Below are positions 55,901 through 64,000 of a stretch of DNA of 64,000 nt, in pieces. Under the pieces are notes generated by a model. The model ran no database searches. It was not told where the DNA came from and saw only the letters and a program-made list of their open reading frames with translations. The DNA is from Salvia splendens (Eukaryota > Streptophyta > Magnoliopsida > Lamiales > Lamiaceae): the NCBI RefSeq assembly GCF_004379255.2, contig NC_056040.1, positions 28,362,852 to 28,426,851 of the forward strand, read 5' to 3'. Position numbers and translations under genes: made by a program. Positions within the stretch are counted from its first letter, which is position 1. The number at the start of each line of letters is the position of its first letter.

Positions 55901-55957
55901 TCAGATCAAATGCATCTCTAACTCGTTCATCCAAGAAAGCCCATGTGTCCTGAAAAT
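46980..55957 (-). CDS. COQ9: ubiquinone biosynthesis protein COQ9, last two exons
   Basis: Exon A is 55957-55884: after an AG acceptor, two bases complete a codon, then [20 protein letters not shown] and TLQE, ending in phase 0 before GTAATC. Exon B is 47060-46980: [26 protein letters not shown] and TGA. Joined they match the C-terminus of plant COQ9, the mitochondrial lipid-binding partner of the COQ7 hydroxylase in ubiquinone synthesis. The frame across the junction is exact and there is no stop. The intron is 8.8 kb and contains a complete Harbinger element with its own nested insertions. Upstream exons (transit peptide and most of the fold) are not found up to 64000; they are either beyond the window, behind the chromovirus and TRIM insertions, or lost. 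From memory, Arabidopsis COQ9 (At1g19140) is close to At1g19110, the vWA gene relative, which agrees with the order here. Confidence 0.85.
47061..48206. other. COQ9 intron, distal part; nothing else seen
   Basis: AT-rich intronic DNA between the last COQ9 exon and the Harbinger insertion. Short open frames have no recognisable content. Confidence 0.6.
48494..50675 (+). pseudogene. Harbinger ORF1: Myb/SANT-like DNA-binding protein, interrupted by a MITE
   Basis: Exons 48494-48545 ([17 protein letters not shown]), 48938-48985, 49086-49967 and 50064-50675 join in frame once the hAT MITE (49127-49647) and one copy of its 8-bp duplication are disregarded, giving about 354 residues. The Myb/SANT-like (Myb_DNA-bind_3) domain reads [19 protein letters not shown] then [20 protein letters not shown] and [12 protein letters not shown]. 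The second part is acidic, then [20 protein letters not shown] and a helical C-terminus ending [10 protein letters not shown]. In Pong/PIF systems this protein binds the transposase and brings it to DNA. Insert plus duplication is 529 bp, not a multiple of three, so translation through it fails unless it is spliced out. Confidence 0.85.
49127..49647. mobile_element. hAT MITE (521 bp) in the Myb exon
   Basis: Ends TAGGGGTGGCAA and TTGCCAGCCCTA are inverted repeats, and a perfect 8-bp duplication GGTGTGAC flanks it (49119-49126 and 49648-49655). The interior is an array of CACGAACACGACACGATAAC-like words in both orientations. It is non-coding; ORFs across it are artefacts. Confidence 0.92.
51020..51440 (+). 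other. LTR-like remnant inside the Harbinger element
   Basis: The phrase GAGTATCTTGCATGCCTCAA, TCGGAGCCCGGATGAGGAAG and a downstream GTATAAATACTC box resemble the solo LTR at 9207-10585 and plant Ty3 LTRs in general. I could not define ends or a target duplication, so it may be a fragment. Confidence 0.4.
51677..52135 (-). CDS. GRF-type zinc finger protein with C-terminal membrane segment, inside Harbinger
   Basis: 152 residues from ATG 52135, or from the next Met (52075, [10 protein letters not shown]), which better matches the family. [23 protein letters not shown] and [11 protein letters not shown] form the CxCG..KxxxS/A..GR.FY.C..C pattern of the GRF zinc finger. The C-terminus [20 protein letters not shown] is a clear single transmembrane helix. 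Plant genomes hold many such GRF-TM proteins, often associated with transposons; their role is not established. It is intact and lies immediately downstream of the transposase on the same strand, so it may be a third element-borne ORF or a captured host gene. Confidence 0.7.
   Translation of the reverse strand: MITYLNWVSKCFFMIFCRCTMSTVTEEMDMIPYCQCGGGKMILLCAGKEAVHVGRWYYKCPSNTKHSWSFLWCDDYHSRHGNGEQPTYVLTQLYRPTKQVSCADNTKNKKLPYTGSVCGICGRCRADFRMNYLLVVMGFVLLLLGIVIGKLF
52163..53520 (-). pseudogene. Harbinger DDE transposase, degenerate
   Basis: Pieces in order on the minus strand: [20 protein letters not shown] and [20 protein letters not shown] (53520-53275), [20 protein letters not shown] (to about 53190), then [15 protein letters not shown] (first D), [15 protein letters not shown] (second D), [20 protein letters not shown] (about 52600), and [17 protein letters not shown] (E). 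It ends with [17 protein letters not shown] and an acidic tail. Breaks: a run of ten G/C near 52785 shifts the frame, and a TGA lies near 52573 in KE-stop-GVGSERP. Some gaps could be introns (for example 52980-53090). Mobilises the element in intact copies. Confidence 0.82.
54555..55883. other. COQ9 intron, proximal part; nothing else seen
   Basis: AT-rich intronic DNA between the Harbinger right end and the penultimate COQ9 exon. No further exon or element could be supported. Confidence 0.6.
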
Positions 55958-56319
55958 CTGTCAACAGAAAGCATGACAAGTATATAAGCCCTTCGCCAGA
56001 GATTAATTAATGTGAACAGTACTCCCAACATCCACAAAAAGTGTGGTCTTATTACCATTTTAGTCTGACCACCAAGAATATGGTGTTTCTATTTTAGAAC
56101 ACAGCCCCTTATATTTTTTACATCCTTTCACACACAATGACACAATATTTACCAAAAAAAAAACACCACTAACTTTTACTTTTTGTGGGCCAAAAAACCA
56201 ATAACCAATACTTATTCTACACACAATACTCCTTGTGGGACTCATCCCCAAATATTTTTCTTAAAACTCATGCCCTCCCCTCCACACCACACTCTTCGTG
56301 GACAGAGAGAATACTATTA
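55958..56319. other. upstream COQ9 intron sequence, no exon seen
   Basis: Contains a degenerate inverted MITE-like stretch (GTGGTCTTATTACCATTTTAG near 56042, ACTCTTCGTGGACAGAGAGAAT near 56291) and no recognisable exon. It ends at the chromovirus target site. Confidence 0.45.
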
Positions 56320-56706
56320 AATACTGTTACGGAGTAAAGGCAGCAAAACTTTCACACACAAATTATTTGATGATGGAAGGCAAACGAAGGGTAAGAGTAG
56401 TTAGTGGAATGGGAATAGGATAAATTAAAGAAATCAGTAAACAATGATACTCCTCCTTGAGGCCACGGCTACACCGTTTACAATGATTTCCCAGAGATAC
56501 CTCCTTCTATTCTCTGCTCTCTCTTATATAGGGTCTAGCAAATCAAAATCTCAGCCAATCAAATCCCAATCATTGACTAATCAATAAATCAAATCATAAT
56601 TATTGACTGATTAATCAATCAAATCCCAATCATTGACTAATCCCCCAATCAAATCCTAATCAAGCAATCAAAGATAACAATAATAATAAGATAATCAGGA
56701 TTTTCC

Positions 56707-59700
56707 TCAATCCTTGTCTTTGCGATCAAGCTGGGTATACAACTTCCATGGGCGAGCGATATCAATAGCCTCCTCCGTGGAAACAGCCTTGTCCGTAAGG
56801 CTGAAGAAGGGAAACTGACCTTGCATATCTACGACATCAACCCTCGTCGCATCTTCCTTCGGCATACCGGCCCAGAGCACAAGCACCTGATCAACAGATG
56901 CATTATCGCGCTCAATGGAGCGTCGGTCCAAGACCTGCTCAGGTAAGTAAGGTGGATCCACACGCAGAAGGTCCTCAGGCAGAGAAGGTTCGGCAGTCGT
57001 AGCACCAATAGCCCGCTTCAGAAGAGAAACGTGAAAGACCGGGTGGATGCGAGACTCGGGGGGCAACTAGAGACGATAGGCGACTACCCTCACCCGTGCA
57101 ACAACCTTAAAAGGCCCAAAATAGCGTGGCGCTAACGATTCTTGGAATGAAACAATGTGGACTGGCGGTAGGGTCAGAACTTGAGATATACCAAGTCATC
57201 CACAGCGAATTCTTCATGACGGTGGTGACGATTGGCAGCTCGAACCATCTTTTGTTGGGCCCTCTCAAGATGGTAGCGCAGGTGGACCAATATATCATCG
57301 CGGGCACGTAAATCCTCGGCAACTGCCTGGACTCTGACTTCCCGTGGCAGGAAGCTCGTAATGGTGGGAGGTGGACGTCCATACACTATGTCAACTGGGG
57401 TGGTATGAGCTGCCGTCTGATAGGTTGAGTTGTAACAGTACTTAGCCCATGCGAGCCATTTACTCCATTATTTTGGTTGCTCGGATGAAAAACAACGCAG
57501 ATACGTTTCCAAAAAATGGTTGAGCACTTCAGTTTGACCGTCGGTTTCTGGATGCTAGGCGGAGCTCATACGTAAAGAAGTACCTGCTGATCGAATAATT
57601 CTTGCTAGAAAGTGCTGAGGAAGATGGGGTCCCGATCTGAAACAATAGAGCCAAGCAGGCCGTGTAATCGCACAATTTCTGGAGTGAAGATTTCAGCCAC
57701 TTGACGAGCTGTGAAGGGATGGCGAAGTGGCAGAAAATGTGCATACTTCAAAAATCGATCAACAACCACCAGCACACAGTCTACGCCCCCAGCCCTCAGC
57801 AATCCCGTGATGAAGTCCATACTAATATCCTCCCATACACGCAAGGGAATTGGCAAAGGTGTAAGTAGACCAGCTGGAGCATGGGTGTCATATTTATGCT
57901 TCTGGCACATTGCACAAGCTGCAACAAATTGAGAAAAGTGCTTGACCATTGCTGGCCAGTAGACGTTAGCAGCAAGTCAGCGATATGAACGATAAGCCCC
58001 TGCATGGCCACCACTTGTGGTGATGTGAAATTCTGCTATTAATTTGGGAATCCACTCAGAATGTGGTGGAACAACCAGACGCCCCTTATAGAACAATAGG
58101 TCGTGAGTTAAGGTGTACTGTTTGGATGAAGGCTTGCCTTCCCTAAGCGCAGAACGGACTGCCGAGAGATGGGCGTCCTGGTCGATTGAACTCTGCACAG
58201 CTGACCAGTCGAGCCAGATTGGTGTCGAGATAGCGGCACATATTATGTCTTCCTCTTGGCGTGACAAGGCATCTGCTGCCTGGTTTAACGCTCCTTTGTA
58301 GACCACACTGAAGTCAAAACCTAGAAGTTTAGCTGCCCAATTCTTTTGGGCCGGAGTGGTCAATGGCTGAGTAAGTGAGTGGCGAAGACTCCGCTGATCA
58401 GTGCGAACCACGAACCGATGACCAAGGAGGTAAGGTCGCCAATGTTGAATAGCAAGGACGAGGTCCATTAGTTCTCTTTCATAGGCCGATTAGGCTAGCC
58501 AACAAGCAGATATGGCTTTACTGAAATAAGCAACGGGCTATTGGTCATGCATAAGGACAGTGCCAAAGCCACGGCCTGAAGCATCACACTCTATCACAAA
58601 ATCCTGAGAGAAATCAGGCATACGGAGCACTGGGGCTGGGGCAGCGGTGAGGGCATTTTTGAGGGCCTGAAACGCTTCTTCAGCGGCGGAAGTCCATTGG
58701 ATTTTCTTAGTGTTAGATTTTTTTAAAAAGCTGTGAGGGGAGCAGCGATTTTTCCGTAGTCACGAATAAAACGGCGATAGTACCCCGTAAGGCCGAGGAA
58801 TCCACGAACACCACGCATCGTCGAGGGGGTTGGCCAACGAAGAACTGCTGAAATCTTTGTTGGATCCATTTGTACTCCTTGAAAGGAAACAATATGACCG
58901 AGGTATTCAACCTGCTCTCACCCGAGAATACATTGGAGATGTTCAATATGGGCGTCCCACGAGTGACTATAGACCAAAATATCATCAAAGAAAACCAAAA
59001 CAAATCGTCGCAGGAAAGGTCGAAAGATATCATTCATTAGGCTCTGAAATGTGGCAGGGGCATTCATTAAACCAAATGGCATTACTAGAAATTCGTAGTG
59101 GCCCGAGTGAGTGCGGAAAGCAGTCTTGGCAACATCAGAGCAAGCCACTCTGATTTGATGATATCCAGCGCGAAGGTCAAGTTTATTGAAACCATCGTGA
59201 ACCATGTAACTCGTCCAAAAGCTCCTGGATAACTGGAATTGGATATTTGTCAGGCACCGTTCGCTTGTTGAGTTCACGATAATCACAACAAAATCGCCAT
59301 GAACCACCTTTCTTGCGAACTAAGAGGACAGGACTCGAGAACGGGCTAGTGCTTGGTTGTATGATTCCGGCAGTGAGCATCTCGGACACCAATTTTTCCA
59401 TTTCATCCTTCTAGGCATTATTATATCGATAGGGCCGGACGGAGACTGGTTGAGAGTCTGATTGTAAGGGTATGCAATGATCAATGGGCCGGTGAGGAGG
59501 AAGTGAGGCAGCAGCTGTAGTGACTGCCGGAAAAGCTTCGATGAGGACCTGGAGTTGATGCTTAGAGGCGACTGGAAGGGTTTCAGCAAACCCAAAAGCT
59601 GTTGTGGTCTGATCTGCATCAAGGGACCAAAGAAGCCAAAAGTCATCTGTTGCTTCAATGGAACGGATCTCAGATGGCGTGCAAGCCCGACGAGTGAGAG

Positions 59701-60230
59701 TAGGATCACCCTGTAGGTGTACTAAGCGGCCTGACAATGTAAACTCCATAGTTAAATCCCGCCAGTTGGCCTTGACGTCCCCCCGAGTGAAGCCAACCAA
59801 GAAATTCCCAATATGATATCCACCCCTCGTAGAGGAAAGACATAAGATAGTAGAAATGGCTCTAAAGCCAATAACAGCTGGACATCGTGACAAATCCCAC
59901 CGCTGCGCACTTTAGTCCCATCACCCAAACGAACAGAAAAAATAGCAGTGGATGAGATGACAAGACCAAGTCGGGCAGCCACATGGTCGGTGATAAAGCA
60001 ATCACTAGCGCCACTATCTACCATTACTGTGACGTTGGATGTGTTAATGCTTCCGGATAACTTCATGGCGTGGCAACTATCTAAACCATTAGAGGATAGT
60101 TCAGATAACTGTAAATGAAGCAATGACCCGTTGCCAGAGGGAAGAGCACCCTCTTCATTGTTGTCATTCTGGCCGTCGTCATTCGTGTGTGATGATGACC
60201 TGCAAAGTTTTGGGTGGACAACGGTGGGTA
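56707..60230 (-). pseudogene. chromovirus Pol (PR-RT-RH-INT-chromodomain)
   Basis: Protease: VTVMVDSGASDCFITDHVAA (60030). [22 protein letters not shown] (59340), [34 protein letters not shown] region (59180) and the catalytic FFDDILVYS (58960). RNase H: HRFVVRTDQRSLRHSL and ADALSRQEED (58400-58240). Integrase: GGHAGAYRSYR, CAMCQKHKY, ISMDFITGL, IVSDRDPIFLS (57990-57610). C-terminal chromodomain module at 57066-56707 (RIHPVFHVSLLKRA, VLDRRSI, VLVLWAGMPKEDATRVDVVD). Order and motifs are complete, but stops and frameshifts occur between almost every block, so the copy is dead. Confidence 0.88.
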
Positions 60231-61017
60231 GGGCTGTACTTGAGTCCACATCGAAAACATGTACCAGCTGCAAGATGTTTCTGATATTCCTCTTGTGGCA
60301 TGGTGCGAAAACGATGGGGCGGCCGCAGGCCCCTTGGCAGAGGGGATGTAATGGGGATAGAAGAATCCCTCGAGGCAGTCTGAACCGGACTCAAATATGA
60401 GTGATAGGAAGAACGGCCAACTGAGAAATTGCTCGATGAGTTGTCGTGGGACCCATAGGAGCATATAAATTCTCATATCGTTTCGCCATCTGAACAGAAA
60501 AATCCCCAAAAACTGACAATCGGTGAGGTCGGGCAGTTGTGCTAGATGTGACTCGAAAGCGGCAATATAGTCGGAAAGAGAGCCAACATGTTTAGTTGTT
60601 GCTAAAGCCTCATACCCATCACGGGCATTATTGTCCCCAAAACGGACAAGTAGCTCGTGGCCAAATTGATCCCAAGAGAGAGACGGATAGCGACGCATTA
60701 GGATTTGGACCCAAGGGAGAGCTGGGCATGACAAGGCAATGAGCGCGAGGTCCAAACGTTTGGCAGTGGGAGTTTTGTTCACCATAAAGTACTGGCTAGC
60801 GCGGGTGAGCCACCCAATTGCATCGGTTCCATCGAACGAAGGAAGTGACATGGATGGTTGAGGATTGGTCACTTGGCGGAGGTGGAGGGAGAGGTAGAGG
60901 AGGATTCTCCGGCTGAGTGCCTCTAAGTTCGAGCAAAATGGGACCCAGTTGAGTCTCAGGGCAACGGGCAATACGTGCATCAAGAGAGGAATCCAAGGCT
61001 GCTACTGCCTTCTCCAA
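60081..61017 (-). pseudogene. chromovirus gag with CCHC knuckle
   Basis: Begins about 61017 (MEKAVAALDSSLDARIA). The gag core is at 60850-60450: SLPSFDGTDAIGWLTRASQY, WVQILMRRYPSLSWDQFG and ALATTKHVGSLSDYIAAFES. A frame change and a stop follow. The zinc knuckle CFRCGLKYSPTHRCP lies near 60270. Packages the element RNA in live copies; broken here by several frame changes. Confidence 0.8.
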
Positions 61018-61532
61018 ACCAGCGACACGAGCAAGTGTGTCGTCTGATGATGAGCGAGTCTCGACAATTGTTCACCGCACCAAATTGTTCTGGAGTAAAG
61101 GCAGCAAAACTTTCACACACACAATTTATTTGATGATGGAAGGCAAACGAAGGGTAAGAGTAGTTAGTGGAATGAGAATAGGATAAATTAAAGAAATCAG
61201 TAAACAATGATACTCTTCCTTGAGGCCACGGCTACACCGTTTACAATGATTTCCCAGAGATGCCTCCTTCTATTCTCTGCCCTCTCTTATATAGGGTCTA
61301 GCAAATCAAAATCTCAGCCAATCAAATCCCAATCATTGACTAATCAATTAATCAAATCATAATTATTGACTGATCAACCAATCAAATCCCAATCATTGAC
61401 TAATCCCCCAATCAAATCCTAATCAAGCAATCAAAGATAACAATAATAAAAAGATAATCAGGATTTTCCTCAATCCTTGTCTTTGCGATCACGCCGGGTA
61501 TACACCTTCCATGGGCGAGCAGTATCAAATAC

Positions 61533-62176
61533 TCTCTCCACCAATCTAGCGGATCTAAGCTACAATTAAGGGGATAAAGTATTTGCACCACCACCACCAT
61601 GTAACTGCAGATTCTCACATGAAATCCTAAATGGCAAACATGCAGGCAGCTTACGATAAAATGTGAAATGATGTAGGGAAAAAAGAATAACAGTCACTAT
61701 TATAAAGAAAATTAGAGAATCAACTTCATGAATGTTCAAGCGGTGTTAATTACTAGTATTACTTAGACGTGAATAATACTATGCATCAAATACAAAAGGT
61801 ATATATATAGAGAGAGAGTGGATCAAATCAAAACTCATTTTTATATCAAAACTAGGCCAAAATAGAGCAATTAGACTAGGGTGATCAACTGCCTAGATTA
61901 CGTCATGTGGCAAATTTATAAGATTTATCTAATGCAATAAGGGTAAATTTGGGAATCAGTCTTTTTGTAACTAAGGAATAATCAATGATGTTGTAGATTC
62001 ATTTGAATAATGATGTAGTGCAGTGTAGATAATGAACTCGATGAGTAGTTATAATGTTGTGGATTCTACAAATCATCATTGCCACATGTCACTTTTTATA
62101 CCAGTTGGCCTCCTTACAAATCTCAAAAAATCCAAAAAATAAATAAATTTGCATGTAATATGTAATTTTTCACATG
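61533..62176. other. intronic/intergenic DNA with a possible MITE end
   Basis: No gene. From about 61806 (TATATAGAGAGAGAGTGGATCAAATCA) the sequence resembles, in inverted form, the segment at about 63760-63830 (GGATCAAATTTGGTC..TAGATATAAAAG). The TRIM may therefore sit inside an older inverted-repeat element. Confidence 0.35.
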
Positions 62177-62355
62177 CCATATGTTAAGAATATTAGTATT
62201 CTGTCCCATATCGGTTATGTGACATAGCCTAGCTTAGTGTTTTGTACTATATATATGCGGCATGTGTTGAGTAATAAAATACACCAAATATACTACTACT
62301 TTCTCTACTATGTCTATTTACTTTTCCGCTTATATCTATATTTTACTGTTCTACA

Positions 62356-62367
62356 TGGTATCAGAGC
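62356..62367 (+). promoter_or_regulatory. primer-binding site 1 of the TRIM
   Basis: TGGTATCAGAGC, complementary to the 3' end of initiator Met-tRNA, immediately after the LTR. It is followed by GGATTCGAATCCGTCTCTAG, which is repeated with the second copy. Confidence 0.9.
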
Positions 62368-62484
62368 GGATTCGAATCCGTCTCTAGAAAATTAGGGTTT
62401 CCAAAAAAAATGAAATTAGGGTGTTTCTGCCACTGCCTGCTCTTCTCTACCCAAACTAAGGGTTTTACGTTGCTGCATTCTGCA

Positions 62485-62496
62485 TGGTATCAGAGC
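62485..62496 (+). promoter_or_regulatory. second, internal PBS-like copy in the TRIM
   Basis: The 12-base PBS and the following GGATTCGAATCCGTCTCTAG recur exactly, 129 bp downstream of the first. Whether it can prime is unknown; it shows a local duplication of the leader. Confidence 0.8.
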
Positions 62497-62519
62497 GGAT
62501 TCGAATCCGTCTCTAGATG

Positions 62520-63010
62520 ACGTTGCTGCACTCTGCGCTATTATTTGCTTGCTGCTTATTTGCATGATGTTCTACTCCTACTCTGTTGCTCTGCGCAATT
62601 ATCTACCTGCGCTCTTGCTTGCTTTTTATCTACCTATGCTCTGACTCTTGTCAGCGGTTATTATTCTACTCCTCTACAGCTACTCTGCTACAACTGTCAC
62701 TACTACCCTGCATCTACTACTTCTGCTCTACAGTTGCTACTCTGCTACAACTGTCACTGTCCTGCATCTGCTACTTCTGCTACAGTTGCAACAACTGCCA
62801 TCCAGTTGCTACTCTGCTACAGCTGACACTAACTACCATGCATCTGCTACTCTGCTACAGTTGCTACTCTGCTACAGTTGCTACTACTGCTCTGCATCTG
62901 CTACTTCTGGCCTATAGCTGCTACTCTGCTACAGCTACTACTACTACTACTACTCTGCCTTGCAACTCTACTTATGCAACAGCTGCAACTACTACTGCCC
63001 TATAGTTTCG
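62520..63010. repeat. CTACTCTGCTACAACTGT-type minisatellite inside the TRIM
   Basis: Irregular repetition of words such as GCTACTCTGCTACAGTTGCT and CTGCATCTGCTACTTCTG fills the internal region. The overlapping open frames (up to 139 codons, Leu/Tyr/Ser/Cys or Thr/Ala rich) arise from the repeat and are not taken as genes. Confidence 0.8.
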
Positions 63011-63616
63011 GCTACTACTATTGATGCCGATGTTTGAGGAAAAATATTTTTGAGAACTTTGTACCAAGCTGGACAATATAGATGTTCCAGCTTGAGGGGG
63101 AGTGTTAAGAATATTAGTATTCTGTCCCATATCGGTTATGCGACATAGCCTAGCTTAGTGTTTTGTACTATGTGGTCTGTGTTGAGTAATAAAATACACC
63201 AAATATACTATAACTTTCTCTACTATGTCTATTTACTTTTCCGCTTATATCTATATTTTACTGTTCTACACCATATATCAAAGGTAATTTTACGAGGATT
63301 CTAACAAAATCTCATTTCCATTTGTTCGGACGAATAAATTAGAATGTAATATGTAATTTCTATACATCTATAATGGCTTATAATGCTATTATTGCTATGA
63401 TACCCTAAGTCAATGTACATAATGACCTAAGTGAAATGTGTATAATGCCAAAAAAATGTAATGTTCAAGTATTTCTTTCGAATTTGCAAACAATTTTGGT
63501 TATGAAATATGTTGCAGTGGTGTAATAAACCAAGTGGAATGTATATAATGTCCTAAGTGCAGTGTATATAATGTCAATAAATGTATGTAGTTTTGAATTG
63601 TATACGTATATTTAGT

Positions 63617-63732
63617 ACAATTGTTAGTCAGGCCATTTTACCTCCAATGCCCTGTTCATGTGTATATAATGAACACAATTGTTAGTCAGGCCATTTTACC
63701 TCCAATGCCCTGTTCATGTGTATATAATGAAC
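63617..63732. repeat. 58-bp tandem duplication
   Basis: Two exact consecutive copies starting ACAATTGTTAGTCAGGCCAT and ending TATATAATGAAC. Surrounding DNA (63420-63600) also has loose TGTATATAATGTC repeats. No gene. Confidence 0.9.
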
Positions 63733-63836
63733 ACGGAAAAACTTAGATCTACACCATCCATTTTCTGAATATAATGGATCAAATTTGGTCTTAGTTAGAT
63801 ATAAAAGTTGGATTCACTTTAACTGTACCCTATACA

Positions 63837-64000
63837 CTCCCTCTGTTCCACTCTAAGTGAAGCATTTCCTATTCGACATGAAATTTTATGCAGTTTGTTT
63901 GTTTTTTGAGTTGAGTGAAGAGAAAATAAAGTAAGAGAGAGAATAAATTAGAGATCTTGATGTTTCCATTATAAAAATGTGTCAATGAGAGTTAGACATA
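63837..64000. mobile_element. Stowaway-like MITE cut by the window end
   Basis: Left end CTCCCTCTGTTCCACTCTAAG after an AT-rich flank matches the recurrent MITE family of this window. The right end is outside. Confidence 0.55.

Larger units (their letters stand above)
56325..61527 (-). mobile_element. Ty3 chromovirus, probably Reina-like (5.2 kb)
   Basis: LTRs of 440 and 442 bp: 61086-61527 is the 5' LTR for the minus-strand coding sense and 56325-56764 the 3' LTR. A perfect AATAC duplication flanks the element (56320-56324, 61528-61532). Coding order on the minus strand is gag, CCHC, protease, RT, RNase H, integrase, chromodomain-like end. The compact size, short LTRs and HPVFHVSLLKR..VLDRR..VLVxWAGMPKEDAT end fit the Reina branch. 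The polyprotein end overlaps the 3' LTR. It is inserted upstream of the visible COQ9 exons. Confidence 0.9.
62182..63270 (+). mobile_element. TRIM-like non-autonomous LTR element (1.09 kb)
   Basis: LTRs 62182-62355 (174 bp) and 63103-63270 (168 bp), TGTTAAGAATATTAG..CTGTTCTACA, nearly identical. A perfect CCATA duplication flanks the element (62177-62181, 63271-63275). The iMet-tRNA PBS TGGTATCAGAGC directly follows the 5' LTR (62356-62367), and the purine tract AGCTTGAGGGGGAG precedes the 3' LTR. There is no gag or pol. This is the defining structure of a terminal-repeat retrotransposon in miniature of copia type. Confidence 0.93.

Noticed and set aside
61412..61618. 68-codon minus-strand frame at the chromovirus right border as a COQ9 exon
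   Set aside because: It starts in flanking DNA and runs into the LTR, and it shows none of the residues expected before the [12 protein letters not shown] exon.
62545..63005. Leu/Cys/Tyr-rich frames of 89-139 codons
   Set aside because: All three overlapping frames are open through the minisatellite of the TRIM; this is repeat composition, not a gene.
1..64000. rRNA, tRNA genes, CRISPR arrays, bacterial operons
   Set aside because: No such structure is visible. tRNA-like matches are primer-binding sites or the SINE head, and repeats are transposon termini or microsatellites.

Overview
The window is nuclear DNA of a flowering plant, very probably a dicot. Genes carry spliceosomal introns with GT..AG borders, the intergenic DNA is AT-rich, and most of it is layered plant transposons: Ty3 Athila-like and chromovirus LTR elements, Ty1/copia, TRIM, hAT, PIF/Harbinger, MULE, SINE and Stowaway-like MITEs. 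No bacterial operon, rRNA, tRNA gene or CRISPR array is visible. The species cannot be named from sequence alone.

Host genes are few. (1) 578-2164 (+): the last exons of a strictosidine-synthase-like (SSL/APMAP) gene, with its 5' part missing or outside the window. (2) 2903-3198 and 22291-22705: two halves of a decayed CDC48C/NVL-type AAA ATPase, split by an Athila-like retrotransposon. (3) 28136-34431 (-): a complete 13-exon gene for an inter-alpha-trypsin-inhibitor-heavy-chain-like protein (VIT + vWA domains, about 752 aa); all exon phases join. (4) 46980-55957 (-): the last two exons of COQ9 (ubiquinone biosynthesis), separated by an 8.8-kb intron that houses a whole Harbinger element; the upstream COQ9 exons are not in the window.

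Transposon layout. 4358-22267 is an Athila-like Ty3 element (TSD ATCAT) with degenerate gag, protease, RT-RH, integrase and a long post-pol ORF. Its 5' LTR is interrupted by a truncated hAT element that carries two abutting long hairpins, and its gag by another LTR. 23602-24984 is a Pack-MULE-like element (9-bp TSD) carrying a broken short-chain dehydrogenase. 25811-27802 is a compact Harbinger with one nonsense codon. 35135-37372 is a CA/TG-rich satellite-like tract broken by a solo LTR. 38664-40200 is a solo LTR related to the Athila-like element, in reverse, followed by a SINE with a 12-bp TSD. 43198-46775 is an internally deleted copia. 48210-54551 is a PIF/Harbinger with a Myb/SANT ORF, a transposase and a GRF-zinc-finger/TM ORF; a hAT MITE sits in its Myb exon. 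56325-61527 is a Reina-like chromovirus on the minus strand. 62182-63270 is a TRIM-like element with a duplicated primer-binding site.

Most boundaries are supported by target-site duplications read directly from the sequence, so the order of insertion can be reconstructed. Exon borders are manual reads and may be off by a base or two.
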